DNA of 64,000 nt from UBA11090 sp035560555 (GTDB lineage Bacteria > Spirochaetota > Spirochaetia > Treponematales > Rectinemataceae): assembly GCA_035560555.1 (NCBI GenBank), contig DATMZF010000005.1, positions 26,169-90,168 on the forward strand. Reading direction: 5' to 3'. Each line of letters starts with the position of its first letter. The first letter of the stretch is position 1. Below the pieces are notes generated by a model that made no database searches, was not told where the DNA came from, and saw only the letters and a list, made by a program, of their open reading frames with translations. Made by a program: the position numbers and the translations under genes. Below, one piece after another: positions 17,125 to 25,335 of the stretch.

Positions 17125-18036
17125 TCACCACAATCCCGTTTCGCCCAAGCGCTTGGTTATTTTATTCGAGGTCGCGAGAAGCATGAAGCCGACCAGGGAC
17201 TGGAAGAGCCCCACCGCCGTGGCGTAGCTGAAGTCGGAACCGAGGAGGCCTCTCCTATATACATAGGTGGAGATGACGTCGGCGGTCTCGTAGGTCGAAC
17301 CGTTGTAGAGAAGAATGATCTTCTCGAAACCGATGGACATCAGTTTGCCCAGGGCGAGAACGAGCATTATGGAGATGGTGGGCATAATGGAGGGGAGCGT
17401 TATGTGGCGCACCAGTCCGAAGCGCCCGGCGCCGTCGATGAGGGCCGCGTCGTAGAGCTCGGCGTCCACCGAACATATCGCCGCGGTGTAGATGATGGAG
17501 TTCCACCCGATCGTCTGCCAAATGTCCGACGCGACATAGATGGTCCTGAACCATTCGGGCTTCACGAGGAACTGCGTGGGTTCGGCGCCGAAGATTTTCA
17601 GGATGCCGTTGATAGGTCCGTCGTTCGTGAGGAAGTTGACGATCATGCCGCAAACGACCACGGTCGAAATAAAATGAGGCAGATAGCTCACGCTCTGGAC
17701 AAAGCGCTTGAAATTTTTGCGCCTGACCTCATTTATGAGCAGCGCGAGCAGTATCGGCGCCGGAAACCCCCAAACCAAGTTGTAGATGTTCAAAAGGAGC
17801 GTGTTGCGCACGAGTTTCCAGAAGTAAGGGTCTATGAGAAATTTGCGGAAGTTGTCGAAACCCACCCACCGCGAACCCGAGATGCCTTTCACGATGTTGT
17901 ATTTCTGGAACGCTATGAGGAGGCCGTACATGGGCGCGTAGTGAAACACGAGGTAATAGACGAATGGAAGAAAAAAAACGAGATAAAGGTATCCGCTCCG
18001 ACGGACGCGCTTGATCACATATGAAGATTCCCTCAC
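17125..18036 (-). CDS. CUT1 sugar ABC permease, LplB type
   Basis: The protein is 303 aa with six predicted transmembrane helices, the first at YLYLVFFLPFVYYLVFHYAP. The EAA loop reads YDAALIDGAGRFGLVRHITL. Hallmarks of the LplB subgroup are MYGLLIAFQKYN near the N-terminus and GLFQSLVGFMLL near the C-terminus. The start is GTG 18036, set by GAGGAG six bases upstream. It is the first gene of the six-gene glycan operon. I could not fix a promoter in the 280-bp region shared with the divergent redox operon. Confidence 0.94.
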   Translation of the reverse strand: MRESSYVIKRVRRSGYLYLVFFLPFVYYLVFHYAPMYGLLIAFQKYNIVKGISGSRWVGFDNFRKFLIDPYFWKLVRNTLLLNIYNLVWGFPAPILLALLINEVRRKNFKRFVQSVSYLPHFISTVVVCGMIVNFLTNDGPINGILKIFGAEPTQFLVKPEWFRTIYVASDIWQTIGWNSIIYTAAICSVDAELYDAALIDGAGRFGLVRHITLPSIMPTISIMLVLALGKLMSIGFEKIILLYNGSTYETADVISTYVYRRGLLGSDFSYATAVGLFQSLVGFMLLATSNKITKRLGETGLW

Positions 18037-18248
18037 CGGCTACTCCTCGCAAGGAACCGGACGCGGGCTTATCGGCCCCATCCATCCTGGAGGAATTTTC
18101 ACCCCGCTTCCGGAAACGGTAAAGTATCAATAACGGCTTCCATGTAGCAGTTTTCCTCCGCCCGAAAGCGCCGCCTCGCGCAAACCCGCGAAAAGACGCG
18201 CGAAGGCTTTCAGAAGCCGGAGCAAACCGGTTTCCGGGCTGAAAAGAA

Positions 18249-18278
18249 TTGCCTCGGTGTCATGGATGGTAGTATAAC
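18249..18278 (+). promoter_or_regulatory. Promoter of the redox/kinase operon
   Basis: -35 TTGCCT (18249-18254), 18-bp spacer, -10 TATAAC (18273-18278), about 38 nt before the ATG at 18316. It is a reasonable vegetative promoter by sequence only. Confidence 0.5.
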
Positions 18279-18315
18279 ATCAACTGACGACGACGAATCT
18301 TTGCGGGAGAAGACT

Positions 18316-18774
18316 ATGACAAGAGCGGAAAAGGCAATGGCACTGCATGGCGGCGGTTCGGCCTGTTCCCAGGCCGTTTTCACCGTGTTCGCGGAAGAAC
18401 TCGGCATGGACGAGCGCCTCGCGCACAAAACCGCGACGGGGCTTGGCGGAGGAATCGGAAGGCTCGGGTTAACCTGTGGGGCGATCACGGGCGGAGTTTT
18501 GGCGCTCTCGCTCGCCTTCGGAAGCGAAGTCGGATCGGACCAGGACGCGAAGCTGAAAACCTACGAAATCGTGTCGAAATTCATGGCCGATATGGAAGCG
18601 AAGCATGGTTCATCCCAGTGCCGCGTCCTTCTCGGCGGCGCCGACCTGTGGACAGCCGAGGGTCAGGCGGCCGTGAAGGCCGGCGACCTCGGCAACAAGG
18701 TCTGCAACCGGATTATCGCCGACGCTGTCGATTATGTCGACGCCCTCATCTCCAAAGGAAAGAACAATGGATGA
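18316..18774 (+). CDS. C_GCAxxG_C_C family redox protein
   Basis: The protein is 152 aa. It carries the spaced cysteines of the C_GCAxxG_C_C family: GSACSQAV, GLTCGAITGG, SSQCRVLLGG and GNKVCNRII. Members are thought to be redox-active and often sit near oxidoreductases; the biochemical role is not established. ATG 18316 follows GGAGA. The gene overlaps the nitroreductase start by eight bases, so the two are probably made together. Confidence 0.85.
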   Translation: MTRAEKAMALHGGGSACSQAVFTVFAEELGMDERLAHKTATGLGGGIGRLGLTCGAITGGVLALSLAFGSEVGSDQDAKLKTYEIVSKFMADMEAKHGSSQCRVLLGGADLWTAEGQAAVKAGDLGNKVCNRIIADAVDYVDALISKGKNNG

Positions 18775-19642
18775 CCGATATCTCCAGGGAAGACATTTCC
18801 TGAAATCCAACTGGCAGCTCGTGAAAGATACGGTTTCCGACCAGTCCAAGGGCTTGCCCACCCCGCCCCAGGAGCTTCCCCCCGAATCCGACGACAGCGT
18901 GGTGGCGCTTCCTCCCGTGGAGGAAGTCTACAGGGAAGGGGCGGCCACTGGCGCCTCAGCGGCGGAAGCGCCCGGAATGCTCGCGGCGGCAGCGCCGGCG
19001 CCACCAGCGGCCATCGAGGTGGCGCCTCTTCTCGGGGCGGCGCCCATAGGGGCGGCTCCCATCCTCCATCGCCTGCTGAAAAATCGCAAGTCCAGGCGCT
19101 CTTTCAGGGGATCGCCTCTCTCCCTCGCCCAACTCTCCTATCTCCTCTGGTCCTGCGAGGGCGTGCGCGAGAACAGGGGGAAATTTTCCTTCAGGACGAC
19201 ACCATCAGGCGGCGCCAGGCATCCTCTGGACGTCTACGTTTTCGCGCGCAGGATCGACGATCTGAAGCCGGGGCTCTACCGCTACCTTCCCATAGAACAC
19301 TCTCTCGTGCTCGAAAGAGAGGGCGACGATTCGGAAGCGCTCAACGAAGCCCTCATGGACCAGCTTAGGAATTCATCCTGCGTCATTTTCTGGGCGGCTG
19401 TTCCCTACAGGAGCGAATGGCGCTACGGCAAGGCGGCCGACAAGCTCGTGGCCCTGGACGCCGGCCATTCCTGCCAGAATCTCTACCTCGCCTGCGAGGC
19501 TTTGGGCTTGGGAACCTGCGCCGTGGGCGCCTACGACCAGAAAAAGCTCGACGCGTATCTCGGACTGGACGGCGAGGACATGTTCGCCATGTACGCCGCT
19601 CCCGTGGGCCGGCCCGTTCACAAAGAAGCCCAGGAAGAATGA
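18767..19642 (+). CDS. SagB-type nitroreductase/dehydrogenase
   Basis: The protein is 291 aa. The N-terminal about 95 residues hold an Ala/Pro-rich linker (AAAAPAPPAA). The FMN-dependent nitroreductase fold follows: KNRKSRRSF, LAQLSYLLWSCEG, TTPSGGARHPLDVYVF, LDAGHSCQNLYLACEALGLG and TCAVGAY. SagB-like enzymes oxidise azoline rings in thiazole/oxazole peptides, but stand-alone members like this are common and of unknown substrate. No precursor peptide or cyclodehydratase gene lies nearby. AAGGA precedes ATG 18767. The stop overlaps an ATG in ATGA at 19639-19642. Confidence 0.85.
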   Translation: MDDRYLQGRHFLKSNWQLVKDTVSDQSKGLPTPPQELPPESDDSVVALPPVEEVYREGAATGASAAEAPGMLAAAAPAPPAAIEVAPLLGAAPIGAAPILHRLLKNRKSRRSFRGSPLSLAQLSYLLWSCEGVRENRGKFSFRTTPSGGARHPLDVYVFARRIDDLKPGLYRYLPIEHSLVLEREGDDSEALNEALMDQLRNSSCVIFWAAVPYRSEWRYGKAADKLVALDAGHSCQNLYLACEALGLGTCAVGAYDQKKLDAYLGLDGEDMFAMYAAPVGRPVHKEAQEE

Positions 19643-19653
19643 AGGAGAAAGCC

Positions 19654-20139
19654 GTGGAACTCGATATCGTCCAGCTTCAGATACCGGCCGACTGCAATAT
19701 CGTCGTCGGACAATCGCATTTCATAAAGACCGTGGAGGATATAGCCGAAATCATGGCCAATTCGGCGCCCGGCGCCACGTATGGACTGGCCTTCAACGAA
19801 GCGTCGGGCGTCTGCCTCGTGCGATCCGAGGGCACCGATAAGGCCCTGGTGAAAAGCGCGGTGGACTGCGCCCTGGCGGTGGGCGCCGGGCACAGCTTTT
19901 ATCTCGTCCTGGGCCCCGGCACTTACCCCATCAACGTCCTGGATCGCATAAAGGCCTGCCCCGAAGTCTGCGGGATTTTCTGCGCCACCGCCAACCCGCT
20001 GCAGGTTGTGCGCGCGAGGACGGAACAGGGCGCCGGCATCCTCGGCGTCATAGATGGATCTTCCCCGCTCGGGGTCGAAGGCGATTCCGACAAGGCGGAC
20101 CGAAAGGCGATGCTCAGGAGATTCGGCTACAAATTCTAG
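19654..20139 (+). CDS. Adenosine-specific kinase family protein
   Basis: The protein is 161 aa and matches the adenosine-specific kinase family (Adenosine_kin): VVGQSHFIKTVEDIAEIM, PGATYGLAFNEASG, GHSFYLVLG and GIFCATANPLQVV. The family is best known from archaea and a few thermophilic or anaerobic bacteria. Phosphorylation of adenosine is the named activity; the physiological role is uncertain. I choose GTG 19654 because AAGGAG lies six bases upstream and the protein then begins at the family-typical position. ATG 19639, which overlaps the nitroreductase stop in ATGA, is the alternative. The stop shares CTAG with the convergent Hsp70-like gene. Confidence 0.85.
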   Translation: MELDIVQLQIPADCNIVVGQSHFIKTVEDIAEIMANSAPGATYGLAFNEASGVCLVRSEGTDKALVKSAVDCALAVGAGHSFYLVLGPGTYPINVLDRIKACPEVCGIFCATANPLQVVRARTEQGAGILGVIDGSSPLGVEGDSDKADRKAMLRRFGYKF

Positions 20140-21413
20140 AACGAATCCTGACCTTGCCGATCGCAGCCGAGCCCCAGACGCCACGCCCTCAATAGGCCGG
20201 CCGAAATGCTGGTGTAGACCTCGCCTTCGCGTACTTTGCCCGGAAAATTCCTTTCGAGCATTCTCACGAAAGCGGGGATTCTGCAGGAACCTCCCACCCT
20301 TATGACATGGTTGACAGCCTCCGCCTCGATGCCCGCCTCGGCGACCGCCTTGAGCACCAGGGCTTCGGCGGCGAGTATCCTCTTTCCAATGATCTGCTCG
20401 AAATCGCTTCTGCCGATCCTCTCCCGGAGGGCGATATGGGGCGGCAGGTCGAACTCGACCGACGCCGCGTCCCGCGATGAAAGCGCGATCTTGGCTTCGT
20501 CGATCTTCCCGAAGAGACCGAAGGCGAGGTTCCTGTCCAGGAACTCGATGAGGCCTTTGAGTTCCGATTTCCTGTCGGCGTCGTACATCAGATCCTGGAT
20601 GGTCTGCTTGGTCTTGACCACGTCGCCGAGGGGAAGAGCGTAGAATGAGGCCACCTGATTGGTGATCCAGCGCGGGATCTCGAGACTCTTTCCCGTCATC
20701 GTCCTGATGTGGCCGCCGTAGCCGAAATGTTTGATGATGCGGCCGCGCGAGAGGTCTTCGTCCAGGATATAGCCGCCCAGGTTGGCGCCTTCGCTCGAGA
20801 GAATCTCGATGCCGTCGTCCAGGAGTCTCGCCACGGTGATGTCCAGCGTGCCGCCGCCGAAATCGAACACGAGCGTGCATCCCTTGACGCCGCCGATGAG
20901 GCTCGCCATCGCCGCGACCGGTTCCTTGACGAAGTGCACTTCCTCGAATCCCGCGAGGCGGCAAGCCTCCTCGAAGCGCTTCTGGATGAGCGCGTCTTTT
21001 TCGGGAGTCTCGGCGAGGCGCACCGGCCTGCCCAGGACTACCTCTCTTCCCGCCTTTCCGCAGCCCGCGTCGGCTCTCCGCCTCACTTCGCGGAGGAAGA
21101 GGCCGGTCAGGGCTTCCCCGCTCCAGTACTTGCCGAAAACGTGCGAACCTTCGAAATATTCGTCCTTGAGCGCGAGCTTCAGGGCCTGAAAAAGCCTAAA
21201 GTGCCGGTACAGATCCCTCGAGAGTCTGTGCCGCTCCAAAGCCGCCGAATATTCGCGTATTCCCTTGGTCCCGATCGCGACAGGCTTGTCTCTTTCGAAA
21301 AACATGATGGAAGGCAGCACTCTCTCGCCGCCGCCCAGATCCACCACTTCCGATTTTCCGCCCGATTCGATGGAGACGACGGTATTGGAGGTTCCAAAAT
21401 CGATACCGTACAC
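20136..21413 (-). CDS. Hsp70-family protein, YegD-like
   Basis: The protein is 425 aa, shorter than DnaK. It has the actin-like ATPase signatures GIDFGTSNTVVS (phosphate 1), LVFDFGGGTLDITV (phosphate 2) and VIRVGGSCRIPAFVRML (adenosine), but no substrate-binding lid domain. YegD-like proteins are cytosolic and of unknown client range. GGGAGG lies directly against an ATG at 21422 and nine bases before GTG 21413, so GTG is the better start; ATG 21422 would add three residues. It converges with the kinase gene and overlaps it by four bases. Confidence 0.9.
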   Translation of the reverse strand: MYGIDFGTSNTVVSIESGGKSEVVDLGGGERVLPSIMFFERDKPVAIGTKGIREYSAALERHRLSRDLYRHFRLFQALKLALKDEYFEGSHVFGKYWSGEALTGLFLREVRRRADAGCGKAGREVVLGRPVRLAETPEKDALIQKRFEEACRLAGFEEVHFVKEPVAAMASLIGGVKGCTLVFDFGGGTLDITVARLLDDGIEILSSEGANLGGYILDEDLSRGRIIKHFGYGGHIRTMTGKSLEIPRWITNQVASFYALPLGDVVKTKQTIQDLMYDADRKSELKGLIEFLDRNLAFGLFGKIDEAKIALSSRDAASVEFDLPPHIALRERIGRSDFEQIIGKRILAAEALVLKAVAEAGIEAEAVNHVIRVGGSCRIPAFVRMLERNFPGKVREGEVYTSISAGLLRAWRLGLGCDRQGQDSF

Positions 21414-21422
21414 GATGTTCAT

Positions 21423-21636
21423 CCTCCCGGTTAGTTTAGCGAAGACTGCGGCGTGCGGACCCGCCGCGCTCCCGCCGAGGTCGCCGCGTGGCGGAGACTT
21501 GCCGCCAATGTTGTGAGGTTATAGCGGCGTTTGAACGCCGTCCCGTTTTACGGAATTTTTTTGAGCGTTACATGAATCCATGGATTGGGAGGGCGCGTCA
21601 AGACAGGGAAAAGGCGCTCTGGTCGGCTTCGGCCCG
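21423..21636. other. Intergenic region with a small hairpin
   Basis: No gene is seen. A short inverted repeat CGGCGT/ACGCCG (21525-21540) and a CCGT/ACGG stem followed by T-rich sequence (about 21543-21561) are present. They may help end transcription of the peptide-transporter operon or start the Hsp70-like gene. Evidence is weak. Confidence 0.3.
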
Positions 21637-22725
21637 TCAGAGCTCCCGGAGCGCCGCGCCGACGAGCTCTTTCCTCAACTCGTTGATGTTCTGCGGCGCC
21701 TCCACATGGAGGCGGTTGGCGAGGATGGCGACCGCGAGCCGCGTATCGCGGTTCAGGTAGAGATAGGTTCCGGTGAATCCCGTGTGGCCGAAGCCGCCGC
21801 CCGGATAGAGTTCGCCCAGCTGGAATCCAAGACCGCGATTCCCTCCGTGATCCCGGCCGGCTTCCGCGACAAGGCTCGGCGAGATGAATCCGTTGTGGCC
21901 GTTCGGATCCAGATATACCTTCCCCAGCGCGCAGAGGTCGCGCGCCGTCGAGAAAACGCCGGCGTGGCCGGCCACGCCGCTGAAAAAGTAGTGGCAGTTC
22001 CCGTCGTCAGGCTCGCCCACGAAGGGAATACCATCCGGGCGCCAGCTCGAAAAGACGAGACCGAGATCCCCGACCATCTTCTTCTCGATGAGATTGCCGA
22101 ATTCCGTCGCGGCGAATGGACCTCGCTCGAGCTTGTATCCCGTATCGGCCAACTTCAACGGTCCACAGACGATATCGCGCAACGCCGCTTTCAGCGGAAA
22201 TCCGCTCGTGTTCTCCACGATTTTTCCAAGAAGCATGTAGTTAAGGTCGGAATAGACGACTTCGCCGCCGAGGGGGAAGCGCTCCAGGACGCTCTCCATT
22301 ATAGAGGAGAAATCGCCGCCGCCCGTGGCGTAGAACGGATACCAGTAATGCAGGCCGCTCGAATGCGTCATCAGCTTCCTGACCGTGATGGTGGAAAAAG
22401 CCTTTTCGAGCAGGGGATGTCCCAACGACATCCTGGCGGTAAACTCGATATCGCGCAACGGCGCGTCGAGGGGAATCCTTTTTCCCGTCGCGAGACGCAG
22501 GGCGGCCGTCGTGGTGAATAGTTTCGTGAGGGAAGCGAGATCGAATTTCGTGCCCGTCGTCATTGGATCGTGGCGATTCGACGCGACGAGCGCGTATCCA
22601 TAGGCATGTTCAAATATCGGCTGGGCGCCGCGCTCGATTCTCACGACGAGTCCCGCGGCGAGTTTCCGCGAAAGAGCGCGTTCGGCGATGGCGTTTATCG
22701 CGCCGGCCAGCTGATCTTCACTCAT
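21637..22725 (-). CDS. Serine hydrolase, class C beta-lactamase/S12 family
   Basis: The protein is 362 aa with no signal peptide. Catalytic motifs are DLASLTKLF (SxxK), VYSDLNYMLLG (YxN) and GHTGFTG near the C-terminus in place of KTG. This places it with S12 peptidases, esterases and D-aminopeptidases such as the muropeptide amidase AmiE/YbbE, rather than true resistance enzymes. Its ATG overlaps the GNAT stop (ATGA), so it is the last gene of the peptide-transporter operon. A cytosolic role in trimming imported D-amino-acid or muropeptide ligands is a reasonable inference. Confidence 0.85.
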   Translation of the reverse strand: MSEDQLAGAINAIAERALSRKLAAGLVVRIERGAQPIFEHAYGYALVASNRHDPMTTGTKFDLASLTKLFTTTAALRLATGKRIPLDAPLRDIEFTARMSLGHPLLEKAFSTITVRKLMTHSSGLHYWYPFYATGGGDFSSIMESVLERFPLGGEVVYSDLNYMLLGKIVENTSGFPLKAALRDIVCGPLKLADTGYKLERGPFAATEFGNLIEKKMVGDLGLVFSSWRPDGIPFVGEPDDGNCHYFFSGVAGHAGVFSTARDLCALGKVYLDPNGHNGFISPSLVAEAGRDHGGNRGLGFQLGELYPGGGFGHTGFTGTYLYLNRDTRLAVAILANRLHVEAPQNINELRKELVGAALREL

Positions 22726-23273
22726 GTCTTTTTCTTCACCATCAATATCTCCGCGATGCCCTCCACGGCGAAACCGGGAATGGCCCCTGCTTTACAGTAC
22801 CCATGTTTTTCGTAGAAGGCAACGGCGCCCAGGTTGAAGTCCGACACCATGAGCGTCCAGACCTTGCCGATGGCGAGCGTGCGCTTTTCGAACTCGGCGA
22901 GAAGGGCCGAGCCGACGCCGCCTGACCTCTTGTTCGTGTCGACGGCGATGAGCTTCAGATAGGGAGCGGAGCCGAAAGCCCCGCGCGGGTCGATCCAGGC
23001 GAAACCGAGAACGCCGCGAGGGTCAGGACGCCGGCTCTCCGCGGCCGTAGCGCTGGCCCGATCGGCGGCGATCCGGGTGGCGCCGCCGGCGCGAGGCGTT
23101 CCGGCGCTTTCGCGGGCGACCACGATGACGGCGCCCGAGGCCAGGCCGGCGCGCATTTTTTCGGCGAGAGCGGCGCGCTCGAAGCCATAGCGCCTTCCTA
23201 TTTCGGATTCGCAGGCGATGCGCGCGCAGGAATCTATATCGCCCAACGTTACGTCGTCGATAAGCGGCTGCAT
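22722..23273 (-). CDS. GNAT-family N-acetyltransferase
   Basis: The protein is 183 aa. The acetyl-CoA site is LIAVDTNKRSGGVGSALLAEFE, followed by NLGAVAFYEKHGYCKAG. A low-complexity Ala/Arg insert lies at about 55-85. The start is ATG 23273, seven bases after GAGGAG; the ATG at 23288, overlapping the ATPase stop, lacks a ribosome site. Its place between the peptide ATPase and a serine hydrolase suggests acetylation of an imported amino compound; the substrate is unknown. Confidence 0.85.
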   Translation of the reverse strand: MQPLIDDVTLGDIDSCARIACESEIGRRYGFERAALAEKMRAGLASGAVIVVARESAGTPRAGGATRIAADRASATAAESRRPDPRGVLGFAWIDPRGAFGSAPYLKLIAVDTNKRSGGVGSALLAEFEKRTLAIGKVWTLMVSDFNLGAVAFYEKHGYCKAGAIPGFAVEGIAEILMVKKKT

Positions 23274-23284
23274 TGCGGCGCTCC

Positions 23285-24307
23285 TCATGAGTACAGGAAG
23301 CAGGCTACCTGATGGCCGGCCTCGGCTTCCACGAGCGGCGGCGCGCTCGCGGCGCAGCGCTCCATGGCCTCGGAACAGCGTTCCCTGAAGGGACAGCCCG
23401 CCCTTTCCTTCGTGGGCGACGGCACGTCGCCCTTCAGTATGATGCGCTTGCGCAGGCGTTCCTTGGGCGGATCGGGAATCGGCACGGCCGACAAAAGCGC
23501 GCGAGTGTAGGGATGCAATGGCTTTTCGTAGAGAACCGCCGAATCGGCTATCTCCGCTATCGTTCCCAGATACATCACCACGATCCTGGAGCAGAAATAC
23601 TCCACGACCGCGAGATTGTGCGCGATGAAAAGAAAGGTGAGATCGAATTCGTCCTGCAGATCCTTGAGGAGATTGAGAATCTGCGACTGGATGGACACAT
23701 CGAGGGCGCTCACCGGCTCGTCGGCGATGATGAGCTTGGGCTCGAGGGCGAGGGCGCGCGCGATGCCGATGCGCTGCCGCTGGCCGCCCGAGAATTCGTG
23801 GGGATATCGGCTTCCGAAGGAAGGCAGAAGCCCCACCTTATCCATCAGGGAGGCGGTCTTGACCTTGATCTGCTCCTCGGTAAGGTTGAGCGCGCCCCGC
23901 TTCGCGTAGATGCGCAGAGGCTCGGCGATGATGTCGGCGGCCTTCATCCTCGGATCTAGCGACGAATAGGGATCCTGGAAGACGATCTGGAAATTCCTTC
24001 GCGCCTCGTACAGCTCTTTAGGCGACAGTGCGCGGAGATTTTTTCCCTCGAAGAGGATTTCCCCGCCCGTCGCGCTCTGAAGCTGGGCGATTGCCATCGC
24101 CGTCGTCGACTTGCCGCAGCCCGACTCGCCCACGAGGCCGAGCGATTCGCCCTTTTTCAGTGAAAAGCTGATATCGTCCACCGCTTTGAGCCAGCCGACC
24201 CGACGGCGCATCAAAATTCCCTTTTCGATGGGGAAATAAACCTTGAGATTCTTAACTTCGAGGAGCGGCGAGCCGCCGCTCGATCTATCAAGCGCTTTAT
24301 CGGGCAT
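23285..24307 (-). CDS. Oligopeptide/dipeptide ABC transporter ATPase, OppF/DppF type
   Basis: The protein is 340 aa. Walker A is GLVGESGCGKSTT, the Q-loop is FQDPYSSLDPRM, the signature is FSGGQRQRIGIARAL and Walker B is LIIADEPVSALD. The C-terminal oligopeptide-type extension carries the cysteine pair GCPFRERC. The start at ATG 24307 follows AAGGA by seven bases and overlaps the oppD stop by 11 bases. A frame open to 24421 is rejected as overlap into oppD. It energises peptide import with its OppD partner. Confidence 0.95.
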   Translation of the reverse strand: MPDKALDRSSGGSPLLEVKNLKVYFPIEKGILMRRRVGWLKAVDDISFSLKKGESLGLVGESGCGKSTTAMAIAQLQSATGGEILFEGKNLRALSPKELYEARRNFQIVFQDPYSSLDPRMKAADIIAEPLRIYAKRGALNLTEEQIKVKTASLMDKVGLLPSFGSRYPHEFSGGQRQRIGIARALALEPKLIIADEPVSALDVSIQSQILNLLKDLQDEFDLTFLFIAHNLAVVEYFCSRIVVMYLGTIAEIADSAVLYEKPLHPYTRALLSAVPIPDPPKERLRKRIILKGDVPSPTKERAGCPFRERCSEAMERCAASAPPLVEAEAGHQVACFLYS

Positions 24308-25325
24308 CGTGGGATCCTTCGGCATGCAGCCAGCAGCGAACCGACCGCGTCGAGCCGCCCGCCTCGCCAGACCCTGTCGCGCCGAAACTCGTTTCCGGCG
24401 GAAAGGCTTTTTGGCAGACATCCATCCCCTTTTCGCAGCGGGGATAGAAAGGGCAGCCCGCCGGAAGGTTCACGAGATTGGGCGGCGCGCCTGGAATGGA
24501 ATACAGCCTCTGCCGCCCCGCCGCGTCGATACGCGGTATAGAATCGAGAAGGCCGATCGTATAGGGGTGTTTCGGATCGCGGAACAGTTCGTCGACGCCG
24601 GCCTTCTCCACGATGCGCCCCGCGTACATCACGCAGACCGAATCGCATATGCCCGCCACGACGCCCAGGTCGTGGGTGATCAGGATCACTGACATGGTGT
24701 TCTTGTCGGAGAGCCCTTTCATGAGATCGAGTATCTGCGCCTGGATCGTGACGTCGAGCGCCGTCGTCGGTTCGTCGGCGATGAGAATGTCGGGGCTGCA
24801 GCTGATTGCCATCGCTATCATCACGCGCTGGCGCATGCCGCCCGAAAACTGGTGCGGATAGTCGTGGGCGCGGCTTTCGGCGTCCGGTATGCCAATCGCC
24901 TTGAGGAGTTCCACCGCCTTGGCGATGGCCTCTTTCTTCGAGAGTCCGTGGTGGAGCTGCAGCGCCTCGGCAATCTGCAGCGATATGCGCAATAGGGGGT
25001 TGAGGGAGGTCATCGGGTCCTGGAATATCATCGAGATATTGCCGCCGCGGATCAGCCTGATGTCTTCCTCGTCCCCTTCGAGGAGATTTTTGCCTTCGAA
25101 GAATATCTGGCCGCCGGCGACGCGTCCGGGAGGCGTCGGGACGAGCCGGAGAAGCGAAAGGTTCGTCACCGACTTGCCCGAGCCGGATTCGCCCACGATT
25201 CCGAGCACCTCGCCCCGATGAACATCGAAGGAAATGTCGTCGACGGCTTTCACGGTGCCGTATTCCGTGTCGAAATATGTTTTCAGGTTCTTTACGCTGA
25301 GAATCACGTCGCCGCGTTTTTTCAT
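24297..25325 (-). CDS. Oligopeptide/dipeptide ABC transporter ATPase, OppD/DppD type
   Basis: The protein is 342 aa. Walker A is GIVGESGSGKSVT, the Q-loop is FQDPMTSLNPLLRI, the signature is FSGGMRQRVMIAMAI and Walker B is ILIADEPTTALDVT. The C-terminal cysteine-bearing extension GCPFYPRCEKGMDVC is typical of the peptide-uptake group and may hold an iron-sulfur cluster in some members. It lies 10 nt after the OppC-type gene, and its 3' end overlaps the partner ATPase gene. Confidence 0.95.
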   Translation of the reverse strand: MKKRGDVILSVKNLKTYFDTEYGTVKAVDDISFDVHRGEVLGIVGESGSGKSVTNLSLLRLVPTPPGRVAGGQIFFEGKNLLEGDEEDIRLIRGGNISMIFQDPMTSLNPLLRISLQIAEALQLHHGLSKKEAIAKAVELLKAIGIPDAESRAHDYPHQFSGGMRQRVMIAMAISCSPDILIADEPTTALDVTIQAQILDLMKGLSDKNTMSVILITHDLGVVAGICDSVCVMYAGRIVEKAGVDELFRDPKHPYTIGLLDSIPRIDAAGRQRLYSIPGAPPNLVNLPAGCPFYPRCEKGMDVCQKAFPPETSFGATGSGEAGGSTRSVRCWLHAEGSHDAR

Positions 25326-25335
25326 ATCCCGCCCC

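Noticed and set aside
24308..24421. An extension of the OppF-type ATPase
   Set aside because: It overlaps the OppD gene, is Arg-rich and lacks a ribosome site, whereas ATG 24307 has one.
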